In this document: piece by piece, positions 1-7,132 of the stretch
Layout: every line of letters starts with the position of its first letter
Position numbering within the stretch: the stretch's first letter is position 1
Assembly: GCA_016839655.1 (NCBI GenBank)
Contig: JAEOTW010000081.1
Coordinates: 1 to 15,131, forward strand
DNA from: Promethearchaeota archaeon
GTDB lineage: Archaea > Asgardarchaeota > Lokiarchaeia > Sigynarchaeales > SOKP01
DNA: 15,131 nucleotides
Direction: 5' to 3'
Made by a program: the position numbers and the translations under genes
Notes under the pieces: model-generated
The model's input: the letters and a program-made list of their open reading frames with translations, nothing else
What the model was told of the DNA's origin: nothing
Database searches by the model: none

Positions 1-286
1 GATCAAGAGTAGATACTTCTTTTGCAATTATCCATGGTCTTCTTCTTGCCAAAGGAGTGACTGTTGTTCCTAATTTAATTCTTTTTGTTTTTACTGCAAC
101 TGCTGACAAAATTATCCATGGATCTAAAAATGGTTGCGTTTTATTTGAGGACAAAAAGACATGATCCCATAAGAAGAACCCATCCCAACCATTATTCTCA
201 CTTAAAATTGCTAAATCAACATAATCTTGAGGATCATTTGTTATACCATAATTAGCAATATAAATTCCAAATTTATTTTTTGGCAT
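1..286 (-). CDS. Luciferase-like (LLM) flavin-dependent oxidoreductase, N-terminal fragment
   Basis: Only the first 95 codons are present; the gene runs off the left edge of the window. The start is the ATG at 286. The fragment shows the opening of the bacterial-luciferase-like TIM barrel: a first strand (KFGIYIANYG), then GWDGFFLWDHV with the Trp-Asp-His common after strand 2, then DPWIILSAVAVKTKRIKLGT and the following TPLARRRPW. This arrangement is typical of F420- or FMN-dependent LLM oxidoreductases. Archaeal members often use F420, but cofactor and substrate cannot be read from this part. A TATA-like run (AATATAAAA on the minus strand, near 303-311) lies about 20 bases upstream, so the transcript may be nearly leaderless. 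Family assignment is confident; the specific reaction is unknown. Confidence 0.85.
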   Translation of the reverse strand, partial: MPKNKFGIYIANYGITNDPQDYVDLAILSENNGWDGFFLWDHVFLSSNKTQPFLDPWIILSAVAVKTKRIKLGTTVTPLARRRPWIIAKEVSTLD

Positions 287-421
287 TATTAAAAGTGTTA
301 TTTTTTTTTATATTACCTTAACTTAAAATGAAAGGTTTATATGATAATAAAGTGGGTTAAAAATTTCTAACTTCCCATTTCAAGTACTTGTTTGACTATA
401 GACAATAATTTGGTGTGAATT

Positions 422-925
422 ATGAAAGAAAGTATAGAATTAAGTTTAGAGGAATTACTGGAATTAATGAGATATGCGTTTCTTCGGTTGGATGGAGCGT
501 GGTTCATGGCTTCTGTAGAAAAAGTTGGTTTGGAGACTGCCACAGAACTAGATATAAGAGCATGGGAAATGTTTTCTGAAAGGTTAGGAAAGAAAATCGC
601 TTCGATGACAAGTTTGGAAGGTGATCTCTCTCAAAATTTGCCAAAAGTACTGAAGATCCAACATACTCTTATGAATATGAATTTAGAAATAGAGGTGATT
701 AATGAGAGTAAAATTATTCATAGAGTTTTAGATTGTGAAGTTTGGAGAATGGTTCAGAAAGTATGGGATAAAGATGCGATCCCTTGTCACAAGGTTACAC
801 TAGCAAGTATTAGGGGGTTGCTAAAGGGAGCTTTTCCAGAAAAAGAGTTTGTTTTAAAACATAAAAAGAAAATCCCTCTGGGAGATCCTTGCTGTGAGAT
901 TGAAATTTCTATTAAAAATTCATAA
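422..925 (+). CDS. DUF6125-like protein of unknown function
   Basis: A 167-residue soluble protein with no signal peptide or membrane segment. The N-terminal half (residues 10-50, with LRLDGAWFMASVEKVG and LDIRAWEM) resembles DUF6125 proteins found in archaea and anaerobic bacteria. The C-terminal part (residues 105-163) carries Cys105, Cys122-His123 and the ending GDPCCEIEI with Cys157-Cys158. That pattern recalls the GDxxCxF ending of DUF6125 and L-2-amino-thiazoline-4-carboxylate hydrolase-like domains. The ATG at 422 has no clear ribosome binding site. The stop is 4 bases from the stop of the convergent Get3-like gene, so the two genes leave no room for separate terminators. The family call rests on remembered motif similarity; no catalytic function is proposed. 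Confidence 0.6.
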   Translation: MKESIELSLEELLELMRYAFLRLDGAWFMASVEKVGLETATELDIRAWEMFSERLGKKIASMTSLEGDLSQNLPKVLKIQHTLMNMNLEIEVINESKIIHRVLDCEVWRMVQKVWDKDAIPCHKVTLASIRGLLKGAFPEKEFVLKHKKKIPLGDPCCEIEISIKNS

Positions 926-929
926 GAAC

Positions 930-1952
930 CTATGGTTTTGGATTTAATATTTCATTAGGAGTAATATCTCCATAAACTTCATGAGCAAGAGTTTTCAATC
1001 CATCTAATCCAATAGGTTCTTCTTTGAGTTTTTCTGATTGCCAAATTTTTAGTTTTTTAAATTCCTCTTTAATTTCTGAGGTATAATTGAGTTGGAGAGA
1101 TCGAATTTTACTACAAAAATCACACTTTTTAGGTTTAGGAACAATCATATTTATATGTACACCCTCTAATTTGATATATCGTTCTATTAAATCTCTAGCT
1201 CTTTTAATTTCTTCAAAACTTGGCTTTTCTGCTATAGTTACTAGTCTAAGAGAACCTATACTATGTATTAGCTCTGAAATTCTTTCTCCACGCTTTTCTA
1301 AATCGACAATCATGTTAAAAATTTCTCTTCCCAATTCACGTCTTTCTTCATAATTATCAAATGGTTTAATAATATTTCGCCACACTTTAGAAAAATTTCG
1401 AATTGCACCCTTGATAGAATTGTAGAAATTTAATGAGTATTTAAGTACAACTTTAACTTGATCTTCAGGAATCTCAAAAAGAGTAATCATATTTGCAGTC
1501 GGAGGGAAATCTGCAATAATTATGTCAAATTGAATATCTTGAGAACTAGAATCTTCAGCATCTAATATCTTTTGAAAAAACATAGCATTTTTTAACGCTA
1601 ATGGAATAGAATCTGTTGTAAATGTGGTATCTATAAACTTTTCGATTTGAGGAATCCTCCCTACAAGAGGCATTTGCTTTGTAAGGGTTTTCATTTTTTC
1701 TATTAAATTTTGGGTATATTTTTTAGCATAACTATCTGCATCTGGTTCAATTGCCCATAAATTCTTTGTTAAAGAAGTGATTTTACTTCCTATCTTCATT
1801 TTGAATAAATCACTAAGGTTATGAGCCATATCAAAAGAAATCAAAAGAATCTTTTTAGTCGGAAGTAAATCAGACAGTAAGACTGCTGTGGCTGCACTAA
1901 TTGAACTCTTTCCTACTCCACCTTTGCCTCCCAGAACGATAATTCTTTCCAT
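930..1952 (-). CDS. Get3/ArsA-family ATPase (TRC40-like)
   Basis: A 340-residue SIMIBI-class ATPase. The deviant Walker A motif GGKGGVGKSS is at residues 8-17, with the signature lysine at 10. Switch I is SFDMAHNLSDLF at 39-50, with the probable catalytic Asp41. Switch II is ADFPPTANM at 147-155. A CxxC pair at Cys277/Cys280, followed by a basic helix, matches the zinc-binding dimer-interface motif of Get3/TRC40 and is not expected in arsenite-efflux ArsA, which also has a duplicated ATPase half. Known eukaryotic Get3 delivers tail-anchored membrane proteins; the same role here is inference. The middle segment (about 95-200) is where the hydrophobic client groove would lie. The usual DPAH of switch I reads DMAH here. 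No arsenic-resistance gene adjoins it. The ATG start at 1952 sits just before the Walker A strand, as expected. Confidence 0.85.
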   Translation of the reverse strand: MERIIVLGGKGGVGKSSISAATAVLLSDLLPTKKILLISFDMAHNLSDLFKMKIGSKITSLTKNLWAIEPDADSYAKKYTQNLIEKMKTLTKQMPLVGRIPQIEKFIDTTFTTDSIPLALKNAMFFQKILDAEDSSSQDIQFDIIIADFPPTANMITLFEIPEDQVKVVLKYSLNFYNSIKGAIRNFSKVWRNIIKPFDNYEERRELGREIFNMIVDLEKRGERISELIHSIGSLRLVTIAEKPSFEEIKRARDLIERYIKLEGVHINMIVPKPKKCDFCSKIRSLQLNYTSEIKEEFKKLKIWQSEKLKEEPIGLDGLKTLAHEVYGDITPNEILNPKP

Positions 1953-2490
1953 AGTTAATTTTACAATTAAAACTTCTAATTAATTATATCAAAAATAAAA
2001 ATAACATAAAAAACTAATCAAATAAATTAGATTATCATTAATATTCAATTAGCAAAAAATAAATTGTTTGCTTAATTTTATAAGAATATAATATTAAAAA
2101 TTAATCAATTATTGTTCTTCAAAGTATTAATTTATTCAACCAATCATAATAAAGCATTTTAAAAATTAAATTTAAATTTAAAAACTTCAAAAGTTTTTAC
2201 AAAATAAGTAAATCAATTAAATTATTAGCAAAAAAATTATCATTTGTTCAGTATATCAAAATTATTGTTCAGACTATAAATAAAAATTAGAAGTAGATTC
2301 ATAAATCAAGCTTAAAAAATATCATAATAGTATTTCAATAGGCTAAATAATTAAATATTCAATTGGAAATAATTTTATAATTTAATCACGTTTAATTTAT
2401 TTCATTAGATTCTACTTCTATTATATATGTCTTCCTTTAGATTTTGATTTATTGCGCAAATAAAAATATATTAGAAAAAGTTAAAAGGAA
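1953..2490. other. Very AT-rich non-coding spacer between get3-like gene and dnaG
   Basis: This 538-base spacer separates two divergently transcribed genes and contains no convincing reading frame or RNA gene. It is dominated by A/T runs with very few G or C. Visible structure: a 12-of-13 inverted repeat (TAGAAGTAGATTC at 2288-2300 against GATTCTACTTCTA at 2408-2420), two copies of TTGTTCAG starting 21 bases apart (2244 and 2265), and two copies of TTAGCAAAAAA (2049 and 2225). Promoters for both flanking genes must lie here, but with this composition TATA boxes cannot be called reliably. No canonical archaeal origin recognition box was seen. Confidence 0.7.
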
Positions 2491-3678
2491 GTGATTGAGA
2501 TTACAAGTCAAAATGAATTTACTACTAAATATATTATAGAAGTTAAATGTGTCATTAAAGGTGTTGTTGAGAAGTCAGATATTGTTGGTGCTATTTTTGG
2601 ACAAACTGAAGGTTTACTTTTAGATCTCGATTTGAGAGATCTTCAAAAATCAGGACGAATTGGAAGGATAGAAGTAGAAACTGATGCACAAGAAGGGGTT
2701 TCCAAGGGGATTATTAAAATTCCGTCTTCTTTAACTAGAAAGGAAACCGCTTTATTAGCTGCAACGGTTGAAACTGTTTCTAGAGTTGGGCCATGTGAAG
2801 CAGAATTTTCTCTTATAGAGATCCGGGATGTCCGTGAAAGAAAACGAAAAAAAATTATAGAACGAGCAACAGAGCTTCTAAAAGAATGGGATCAGAAATC
2901 GTTAGAACAGAGTGAAATTGAGGAAAAAATTGATAAAGATATCAAACTCGGAGAAATTATCACATGGGGTTCAGAAAACCTTCCTGCAGGTCCTGAAGTA
3001 GAAACTAACTCCGATTTAATTATCGTAGAAGGTCGAGCTGACGTCCTAAATCTATTAAGAATAGGTGTTAAGAATACTATAGCGGTACAGGGAACTCAAA
3101 TACCAAAATCTGTAATAGTACTAGCTAAAAAGAAAAATTCAGTAACAGCTTTTGTAGACGGAGATCGTGGCGGTACAATTATTCTTAATGAACTTTTACA
3201 AACTACTAAAATTGATTATTTAGCTAGAGCCCCTGATGGTTTTGAAGTTGAAGAACTTACAAGGAAACAAATGATTAAATCATTGCAAAATGCAAAACCA
3301 GCAATATATTCCAAAAGCGGTAAACCTAAAGGAATTAAAGAAATTGAACCTAGAGGCATTAATGGAGAACTCCAGAAAATATTAAAAAAATTTAAAATTA
3401 AAGATGAATCTATAATTGTTGATGCTATAAAGAATATTGGAGCAAGTTTTGCTATAGGGTTTAATAAGAATCTCGAAAAATTATTTGAAATTACTGTTGG
3501 AGAACTTTTCGAAAAAATCCGAAACTTTAAGAATACTCAGTATATGATTATTGACGGTATTTTAACAAAAAGACTGCTTTCACTTTCAATAAATATGAAA
3601 ATAAAATTTATTGCTTGTAGAAATAAAGAAGAAGAATTAATTATTCCTGGACAACTTTCAGTGTTTTTTTATAAATAA
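2491..3678 (+). CDS. dnaG: Archaeal DnaG (TOPRIM primase-like protein)
   Basis: A 395-residue archaeal-type DnaG. The conserved N-terminal region (residues 13-62, including VGAIFGQTEGLL and LQKSGRIGRIEV) is characteristic. The TOPRIM domain at about 173-250 has the catalytic Glu180 in VEGR and the metal-binding DxD at Asp223/Asp225 in VDGDRGG. The C-terminal region (352-393) ends in the family's IPGQL motif. Archaeal DnaG associates with the exosome and binds poly(A)-rich RNA, and has weak primase activity in some species; the bacterial zinc-binding and DnaB-interaction domains are absent, as is normal. The start is a GTG at 2491, only two bases after an AAAAGGA stretch; no earlier start fits the family. 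The gene converges on secE. Confidence 0.95.
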   Translation: MIEITSQNEFTTKYIIEVKCVIKGVVEKSDIVGAIFGQTEGLLLDLDLRDLQKSGRIGRIEVETDAQEGVSKGIIKIPSSLTRKETALLAATVETVSRVGPCEAEFSLIEIRDVRERKRKKIIERATELLKEWDQKSLEQSEIEEKIDKDIKLGEIITWGSENLPAGPEVETNSDLIIVEGRADVLNLLRIGVKNTIAVQGTQIPKSVIVLAKKKNSVTAFVDGDRGGTIILNELLQTTKIDYLARAPDGFEVEELTRKQMIKSLQNAKPAIYSKSGKPKGIKEIEPRGINGELQKILKKFKIKDESIIVDAIKNIGASFAIGFNKNLEKLFEITVGELFEKIRNFKNTQYMIIDGILTKRLLSLSINMKIKFIACRNKEEELIIPGQLSVFFYK

Positions 3679-3696
3679 TTAAGTTTCTCAAAGTAA

Positions 3697-3810
3697 TCAA
3701 TTAAAAGGTATAAAGAAAAAGATAATTTGAAGAATATAGGAAAGTAAACCCAAAATTGTAATCCCAATAGCCTATATTTTAAAAACTAGGAAATAACCAT
3801 TTTTTATAGA
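3697..3810 (-). pseudogene. Decayed duplicate of the 3' half of secE
   Basis: Read on the minus strand from 3810, this 38-codon stretch gives SIKNGYFLVFKI, a TAG stop, then AIGITILGLLSYILQIIFFF and IPFN, then TGA. It aligns without gaps, apart from one codon missing at the end, to the last 39 codons of the adjacent secE (residues 42-79 plus stop). About half of the residues are identical, including LVFKI, IGI, ILG and LSYI. The TAG falls where SecE has Cys54. An in-frame TGA lies directly upstream and nothing resembling the SecE N-terminal half precedes it. Several nucleotide differences are synonymous or conservative, so the copy may have diverged under selection before decaying. It lies between the stops of dnaG and secE. 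Confidence 0.8.
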
Positions 3811-3844
3811 TCAAGTAATATAAAGTATGTTTATTTAATAATAA

Positions 3845-4084
3845 TCAGGTAAGAGGTAGTGCCACAGCAAAGATTAATTGAATTATATAGGAAAGTACAC
3901 CCAAAATTAAAATTCCTATTGAACATATTTTAAATACTAATAAATAATCTTTTCTTTTAGGCTTATTTGCTATTTTCATTATTCTTTTTGTATTTTGGAA
4001 AAAGGTGACAATCCGTTCATACAGACTTTGTTTTTTCTGCTGTTCACCAGTACTATATTTTTCATACTTTGGGTAGCTTGACAC
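3845..4084 (-). CDS. secE: Preprotein translocase subunit SecE/Sec61 gamma
   Basis: A 79-residue protein with the single-span SecE architecture: a polar, Lys-rich N-terminus (1-22), an amphipathic cytosolic helix (about 23-40, FFQNTKRIMKIANKPKRKDY with the conserved Lys-Pro), and one C-terminal membrane helix (about 51-75, containing the Ile-Gly motif). It clamps the SecY channel in the membrane. The start is a GTG at 4084; the next in-frame Met is residue 36, inside the conserved helix, so GTG is the only sensible choice. It is the last gene of the eS19-to-FtsY cluster, 62 bases after ftsY. In many archaea secE is followed by nusG and the L11 operon; here it instead meets dnaG head-on, with a decayed partial copy of itself just beyond its stop. 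Confidence 0.9.
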   Translation of the reverse strand: MSSYPKYEKYSTGEQQKKQSLYERIVTFFQNTKRIMKIANKPKRKDYLLVFKICSIGILILGVLSYIIQLIFAVALPLT

Positions 4085-4146
4085 AAGAAAAAAGAAATTA
4101 CTTTAAGATAAAAAGTTATCCTTTAATAAAACTATAATACAAGAAA

Positions 4147-5037
4147 TCAAGAAATTTCAAGTATATTTGAGATAAATAAATCTCGGTCAAATGCTTCTAA
4201 GTCCTCATAACTTTGTCCAGTACCAACGAAAAGAATAGGTTTTTTTGTTTCAAATGAGATAGATAATGCTGCACCCCCTTTTGCATCAGCATCAAGTTTA
4301 GTCAAAATATTAGCGTCAATTCCCACATGTTTTTTAAATTCTTTTGCCTGAAAGAGAGCATCATTTCCTGCTAAACTATCACCTATAAAAATTACCTGAT
4401 CAGGCTGAGCTATTCTGCATATTTTTTGTATTTCAATCATTAAATTTTTATCAGTTACCTGGCGACCAGCAGTGTCTACCAAAACTACATCTATTTTTTT
4501 AGCCTTAGCATGCTCAATTGCATCAAATGCAACTGAAGCAGGGTCAGACTTATATCCATGCTTTATTACTCGGATTCCGACATTGTCCATATGATAAGAC
4601 AACTGTTCGATAGCGGCTGCTCGAAATGTATCAGCTGCAGCTGCTACAATCGAAAATCCATTTGTTTTTAAGAAATGAGCAATTTTTGCCATGGTTGTAG
4701 TTTTCCCAGTTCCGTTCACTCCAAGAAATACAATTACATAAGGTGAACTTTTTTGTTTGATCTCTTCCATTAAATCAATTTCCTTGTCAGGTGTTAAGAT
4801 CTCTATGATAGTTTCTTTTAATACATCAAATAACATTTTTGGGGTTGAAGTTAAACGTCCAATCTGTTCGTCTTTAAAAGATTCAGTTATTCTATTACAT
4901 ATTTCATCAGCAGTGTCGATTGCTACATCGTTACTCAAAAGAAGTAATTTAAGTTCATTAATAGTCTTGTCTAACTTTTTTTCTGTTAATGTTTTTTTAA
5001 CAAATGATGAAAATGTATTCTTTAATTTTTCAAGCAT
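4147..5037 (-). CDS. ftsY: SRP receptor GTPase FtsY
   Basis: A 296-residue SRP GTPase containing the N domain (about 1-95, four-helix bundle) and G domain (about 97-296). G motifs: G1 GVNGTGKT at 106-113, the SRP-family DTFRAAA at 136-142, G3 DTAGR at 188-192, G4 TKLD at 246-249, followed by DAKGGAAL and the closing GTGQ at 272-275, where FtsY is expected rather than Ffh, and no methionine-rich M domain follows. It docks ribosome-SRP complexes at the membrane and passes them to SecYE. The long acidic A domain of bacterial FtsY is missing, as usual in archaea. The start ATG at 5037 is preceded by GGAG with six bases spacing, one of the few clear ribosome binding sites here. Neighbours are prefoldin alpha upstream and secE downstream. 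Confidence 0.97.
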   Translation of the reverse strand: MLEKLKNTFSSFVKKTLTEKKLDKTINELKLLLLSNDVAIDTADEICNRITESFKDEQIGRLTSTPKMLFDVLKETIIEILTPDKEIDLMEEIKQKSSPYVIVFLGVNGTGKTTTMAKIAHFLKTNGFSIVAAAADTFRAAAIEQLSYHMDNVGIRVIKHGYKSDPASVAFDAIEHAKAKKIDVVLVDTAGRQVTDKNLMIEIQKICRIAQPDQVIFIGDSLAGNDALFQAKEFKKHVGIDANILTKLDADAKGGAALSISFETKKPILFVGTGQSYEDLEAFDRDLFISNILEIS

Positions 5038-5103
5038 TTACTTCTCCATAGATCTTTAAAATTTGATTGAATATGTAATGAGAATGAGATAAAAAATCTA
5101 GTT

Positions 5104-5514
5104 TTAAGTATAACCTTTTTGGAAATTTTGAGAAATTTGTTGTAGGGCTTGATCTGATTTTTGTATTTGAGTTACTAAAAATTGAATTTGTTGATTATGT
5201 TGTTCTATTAATTTGTCAAGATATTCTTTAGCACCTTCTAAATCCTTCTCAATTACTACATCTTGCGAAACAGCTAATAAAATTTTATTAGTATCTCTAA
5301 TGGATGCTTTCACAAATATGTGTCCCCCAATTGGTACCAATATTTCATCATTTTCATTGACTCCCTCTTTTAAATTTTCCACAGTATTTTTTGTATTTAT
5401 AACATTGTTTAGAGAAACATTAATAAATTCTAATTGATTCTGAAACATGTCGCGCTGCTCCTTTAGCTCTCGAAATCTCATTAGTTGCGCTTGGTATTCT
5501 TGAGAAGGTTCCAT
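5104..5514 (-). CDS. pfdA: Prefoldin subunit alpha
   Basis: A 136-residue prefoldin alpha-class subunit. Two long heptad-rich helices (about 5-45 and 92-130, rich in Gln, Glu and Leu) flank a central beta-hairpin region with the family signature ILVPIGGHIFVKASI (58-72). Two alpha and four beta subunits form the jellyfish-shaped hexamer that holds unfolded polypeptides for the thermosome. The position between eL18a and ftsY is the conserved archaeal arrangement. The start ATG at 5514 lies 32 bases after the eL18a stop, with an AAAT-rich spacer and no obvious Shine-Dalgarno. Length and motif match the family well. The beta subunit is not in this window. Confidence 0.95.
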   Translation of the reverse strand: MEPSQEYQAQLMRFRELKEQRDMFQNQLEFINVSLNNVINTKNTVENLKEGVNENDEILVPIGGHIFVKASIRDTNKILLAVSQDVVIEKDLEGAKEYLDKLIEQHNQQIQFLVTQIQKSDQALQQISQNFQKGYT

Positions 5515-5546
5515 TTAAATCAAATCTGTAAAATATTATTTTGTAT

Positions 5547-5774
5547 TTATTCTGATAATTCTCGAATAAGATGATCTTGAGATTCTTCCAGACTAAGTTC
5601 TTTAACTTCTTGAATATTGATTTGACGTCTGTATATTCCGATTGAAGTAATTTGGCTTAAAACTTTTTCAAGAGCATCCTTTTCCTTTAATGCTCGTACT
5701 TCTTTTCGAAATAAATACTTCTTATGATTCTTTCTGTAGTTCCCGATAATTCTGAAAATTCTAATCTCTGACAT
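5547..5774 (-). CDS. rpl18a: Ribosomal protein eL18a (LX)
   Basis: A 75-residue basic protein matching the short archaeal LX form of eL18a. The opening IRIFRIIGNYRKN, the following KKYLFRKEVRALKEKDALEKV, and then SIGIYRRQINI (about 44-56) are the family's conserved pieces. It is a large-subunit protein. The gene follows aIF6 after a 136-base gap and precedes prefoldin alpha, the usual archaeal order. The larger gap suggests an additional promoter in front of this gene; see the palindrome at 5800-5813. Confidence 0.92.
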   Translation of the reverse strand: MSEIRIFRIIGNYRKNHKKYLFRKEVRALKEKDALEKVLSQITSIGIYRRQINIQEVKELSLEESQDHLIRELSE

Positions 5775-5799
5775 AGTAATTTTTAATCATATTTTCAAA

Positions 5800-5813
5800 G
5801 CTATTAAAATAGC
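5800..5813. promoter_or_regulatory. 14-base inverted repeat with TATA-like core upstream of eL18a
   Basis: GCTATTAAAATAGC is an inverted repeat with six-base arms and a two-base centre. On the minus strand it reads GCTATTTTAATAGC, placing a TATA-like TTTTAATA about 26-40 bases before the eL18a start. It could be the promoter for the eL18a-pfdA-ftsY-secE segment, possibly with an overlapping operator. In DNA this AT-rich, chance is a serious alternative. Confidence 0.3.
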
Positions 5814-5910
5814 ATAATATTCTAAAAAATATTAAATTTTTTATTTTATCATCCGCAAGGTTCTTAAGAAAATTATTTTCTAAGTAATTACAGAGGATTT
5901 TATATATTTA

Positions 5911-6582
5911 TCATAAACCTAAAACACTTGTAATTCTCATCATTTCTGGACCAGTACACTCACTACCAAAAATCCCACTTTTATCATTTACAACAGCTCC
6001 TGATCTTAAATATGGCACCCCACGATTAACAGTAGATACGTCAACTTCTTTGACTTTTAAAATAGAACAAATAAATTCGATTTCTTCATCTGTTGATAAT
6101 GGATGAATTAAACAACCATAATTATTGGATAAAGATATGGAACCAGGAAGGTAATAATCTGCAAACTCGTAAACCACAGTCTCAACATTTAAAATATCTT
6201 GAATAGTTGCTTTATAATTTTCCAAGAAAGAACTAATTATAGCTCCTTTATCATTACATAAAATTAAATTTCCAAACGCATTATCAATTGATTTCAGAAC
6301 TCCTACATTATAGGAGTCATTCATATATGATTTTAGATTATCCAGTTCATCTTCTCTTATGATGTTTGGTACAATTATTCCATATTTATTCGAAATAGTA
6401 TATACCCCCAATAAATTGGAATTATTAATCGTAAGGGGATAGAATGGCTGCTCAAAAATGGTTTTAAATTTTTTTAGTAATGGTTTTATTAGAGTTGAGG
6501 GATAAAGAATATAGGAATTGTTCGCAGTTAAATATACTCCTATAAAACTTCTTCCAAAAATTTGAGTTCTGAGAATTGGCAA
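5911..6582 (-). CDS. eif6: Translation initiation factor aIF6
   Basis: A 223-residue protein of the IF6 family, a five-fold pseudosymmetric pentein. Five similar roughly 45-residue modules can be followed, each with a hydrophobic strand and a Gly/Asn turn: for example FIGVYLTANNSYILYP near 13, LLGVYTISNKYGIIVP near 57, VLKSIDNAFGNLILCND near 98, GSISLSNNYGCLIHP near 147 and NRGVPYLRSGAVVNDKSGI near 186. The protein binds the large subunit at uL14/eL24 and blocks premature joining of subunits. It lies between eL31 and eL18a, as in many archaea. The ATG at 6582 gives a normal family N-terminus (about seven residues before the IFGRSFIGVY strand). No clear ribosome binding site is seen. Confidence 0.95.
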   Translation of the reverse strand: MPILRTQIFGRSFIGVYLTANNSYILYPSTLIKPLLKKFKTIFEQPFYPLTINNSNLLGVYTISNKYGIIVPNIIREDELDNLKSYMNDSYNVGVLKSIDNAFGNLILCNDKGAIISSFLENYKATIQDILNVETVVYEFADYYLPGSISLSNNYGCLIHPLSTDEEIEFICSILKVKEVDVSTVNRGVPYLRSGAVVNDKSGIFGSECTGPEMMRITSVLGL

Positions 6583-6655
6583 TTGTTTTCCTTTAATTTT
6601 ATATTTCTAAAAAAGAGAATATCATATTTATAATTCTTTAAAGGTCTAGAGAAAG

Positions 6656-7105
6656 TTATGCTAAATAAACAACTACTAGACCATCAATATTCTTGGTTGC
6701 TCTCACCTTTATTTTTCTTGGTGGTTTTTGAATTGATCGCTCCCATATCTTTTCATTTACTTCTTGAGTAATAACCAACGATTCTGGTTTAAAGTGACGT
6801 ACCATATATTCCCTTAAGTATCTAATTGCTTTCTTGGTTCTTTTATTTCTGGGACCTTTGCGTGCTTTTGCAAGTGGAACAATGTAAATCCTCTCATCTA
6901 TGATTTCTACTTTGGGTGCTTCTTCTTCCTCAATTTCTTCACCTTCTTTAATTTCCTCTTCAAAAATCTCACTGATCTCTTCTTCTTCAGAAATTTCATC
7001 TAAACTGAATTCATCGATTTCTTCAATCTCTTCCTCAGGTTCTTCGGAATCTATTAACTCATCTTCCAAATCATCTAAATCTATTTCTTTTTCTTTTTTC
7101 GCCAT
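6656..7105 (-). CDS. rpl31e: Ribosomal protein eL31 with long acidic N-terminal extension
   Basis: The C-terminal about 80 residues (from IIDERIYIVPLAKARKGPRN onward, followed by the family's KRTKKAIRYLREYMVRHF and the closing RKIKVRATKN...VVVYL) are a complete eL31, a large-subunit protein near the exit tunnel. Before this lies an extension of about 68 residues made almost wholly of Glu, Asp, Ile, Leu and Ser (from residue 9 to 66), far from the basic nature of ribosomal proteins. Archaeal eL31 is normally about 85-95 residues, so 149 is long. The extension is in frame, begins with the only upstream ATG (7105, MAKKEKE) and contains no frame break; an internal ATG start near the core is absent. 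It precedes aIF6 and follows eL39 by 27 bases. Confidence 0.93.
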   Translation of the reverse strand: MAKKEKEIDLDDLEDELIDSEEPEEEIEEIDEFSLDEISEEEEISEIFEEEIKEGEEIEEEEAPKVEIIDERIYIVPLAKARKGPRNKRTKKAIRYLREYMVRHFKPESLVITQEVNEKIWERSIQKPPRKIKVRATKNIDGLVVVYLA

Positions 7106-7132
7106 AATATTTCAAATTTATAATTAATAATT

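Noticed and set aside
1087..1353. Plus-strand frame inside the Get3-like gene
   Set aside because: It has no family features and lies wholly within a well-supported gene on the other strand. The same applies to frames at 4757-5059, 5213-5437, 10469-10678, 11185-11370, 12192-12377 and 12903-13133.
1953..2490. Replication origin
   Set aside because: The region is AT-rich and has repeats, but no canonical origin recognition box and no orc1/cdc6 gene are visible, so it is not annotated as an origin.
3697..3810. Possible functional second SecE expressed through TAG as pyrrolysine
   Set aside because: No start codon or SecE N-terminal half precedes it, and an in-frame TGA lies directly upstream; a decayed partial copy explains the sequence more simply.
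5830..5900. Box C/D small RNA suggested by GGATGAT on the minus strand
   Set aside because: The element does not match the full RTGATGA box and no paired D box (CTGA) with guide spacing was found.
6900..7127. Plus-strand Ser/Ile-rich reading frame opposite eL31
   Set aside because: It is the antisense of the Glu/Asp-rich extension of eL31; its composition follows from the complementary codons.
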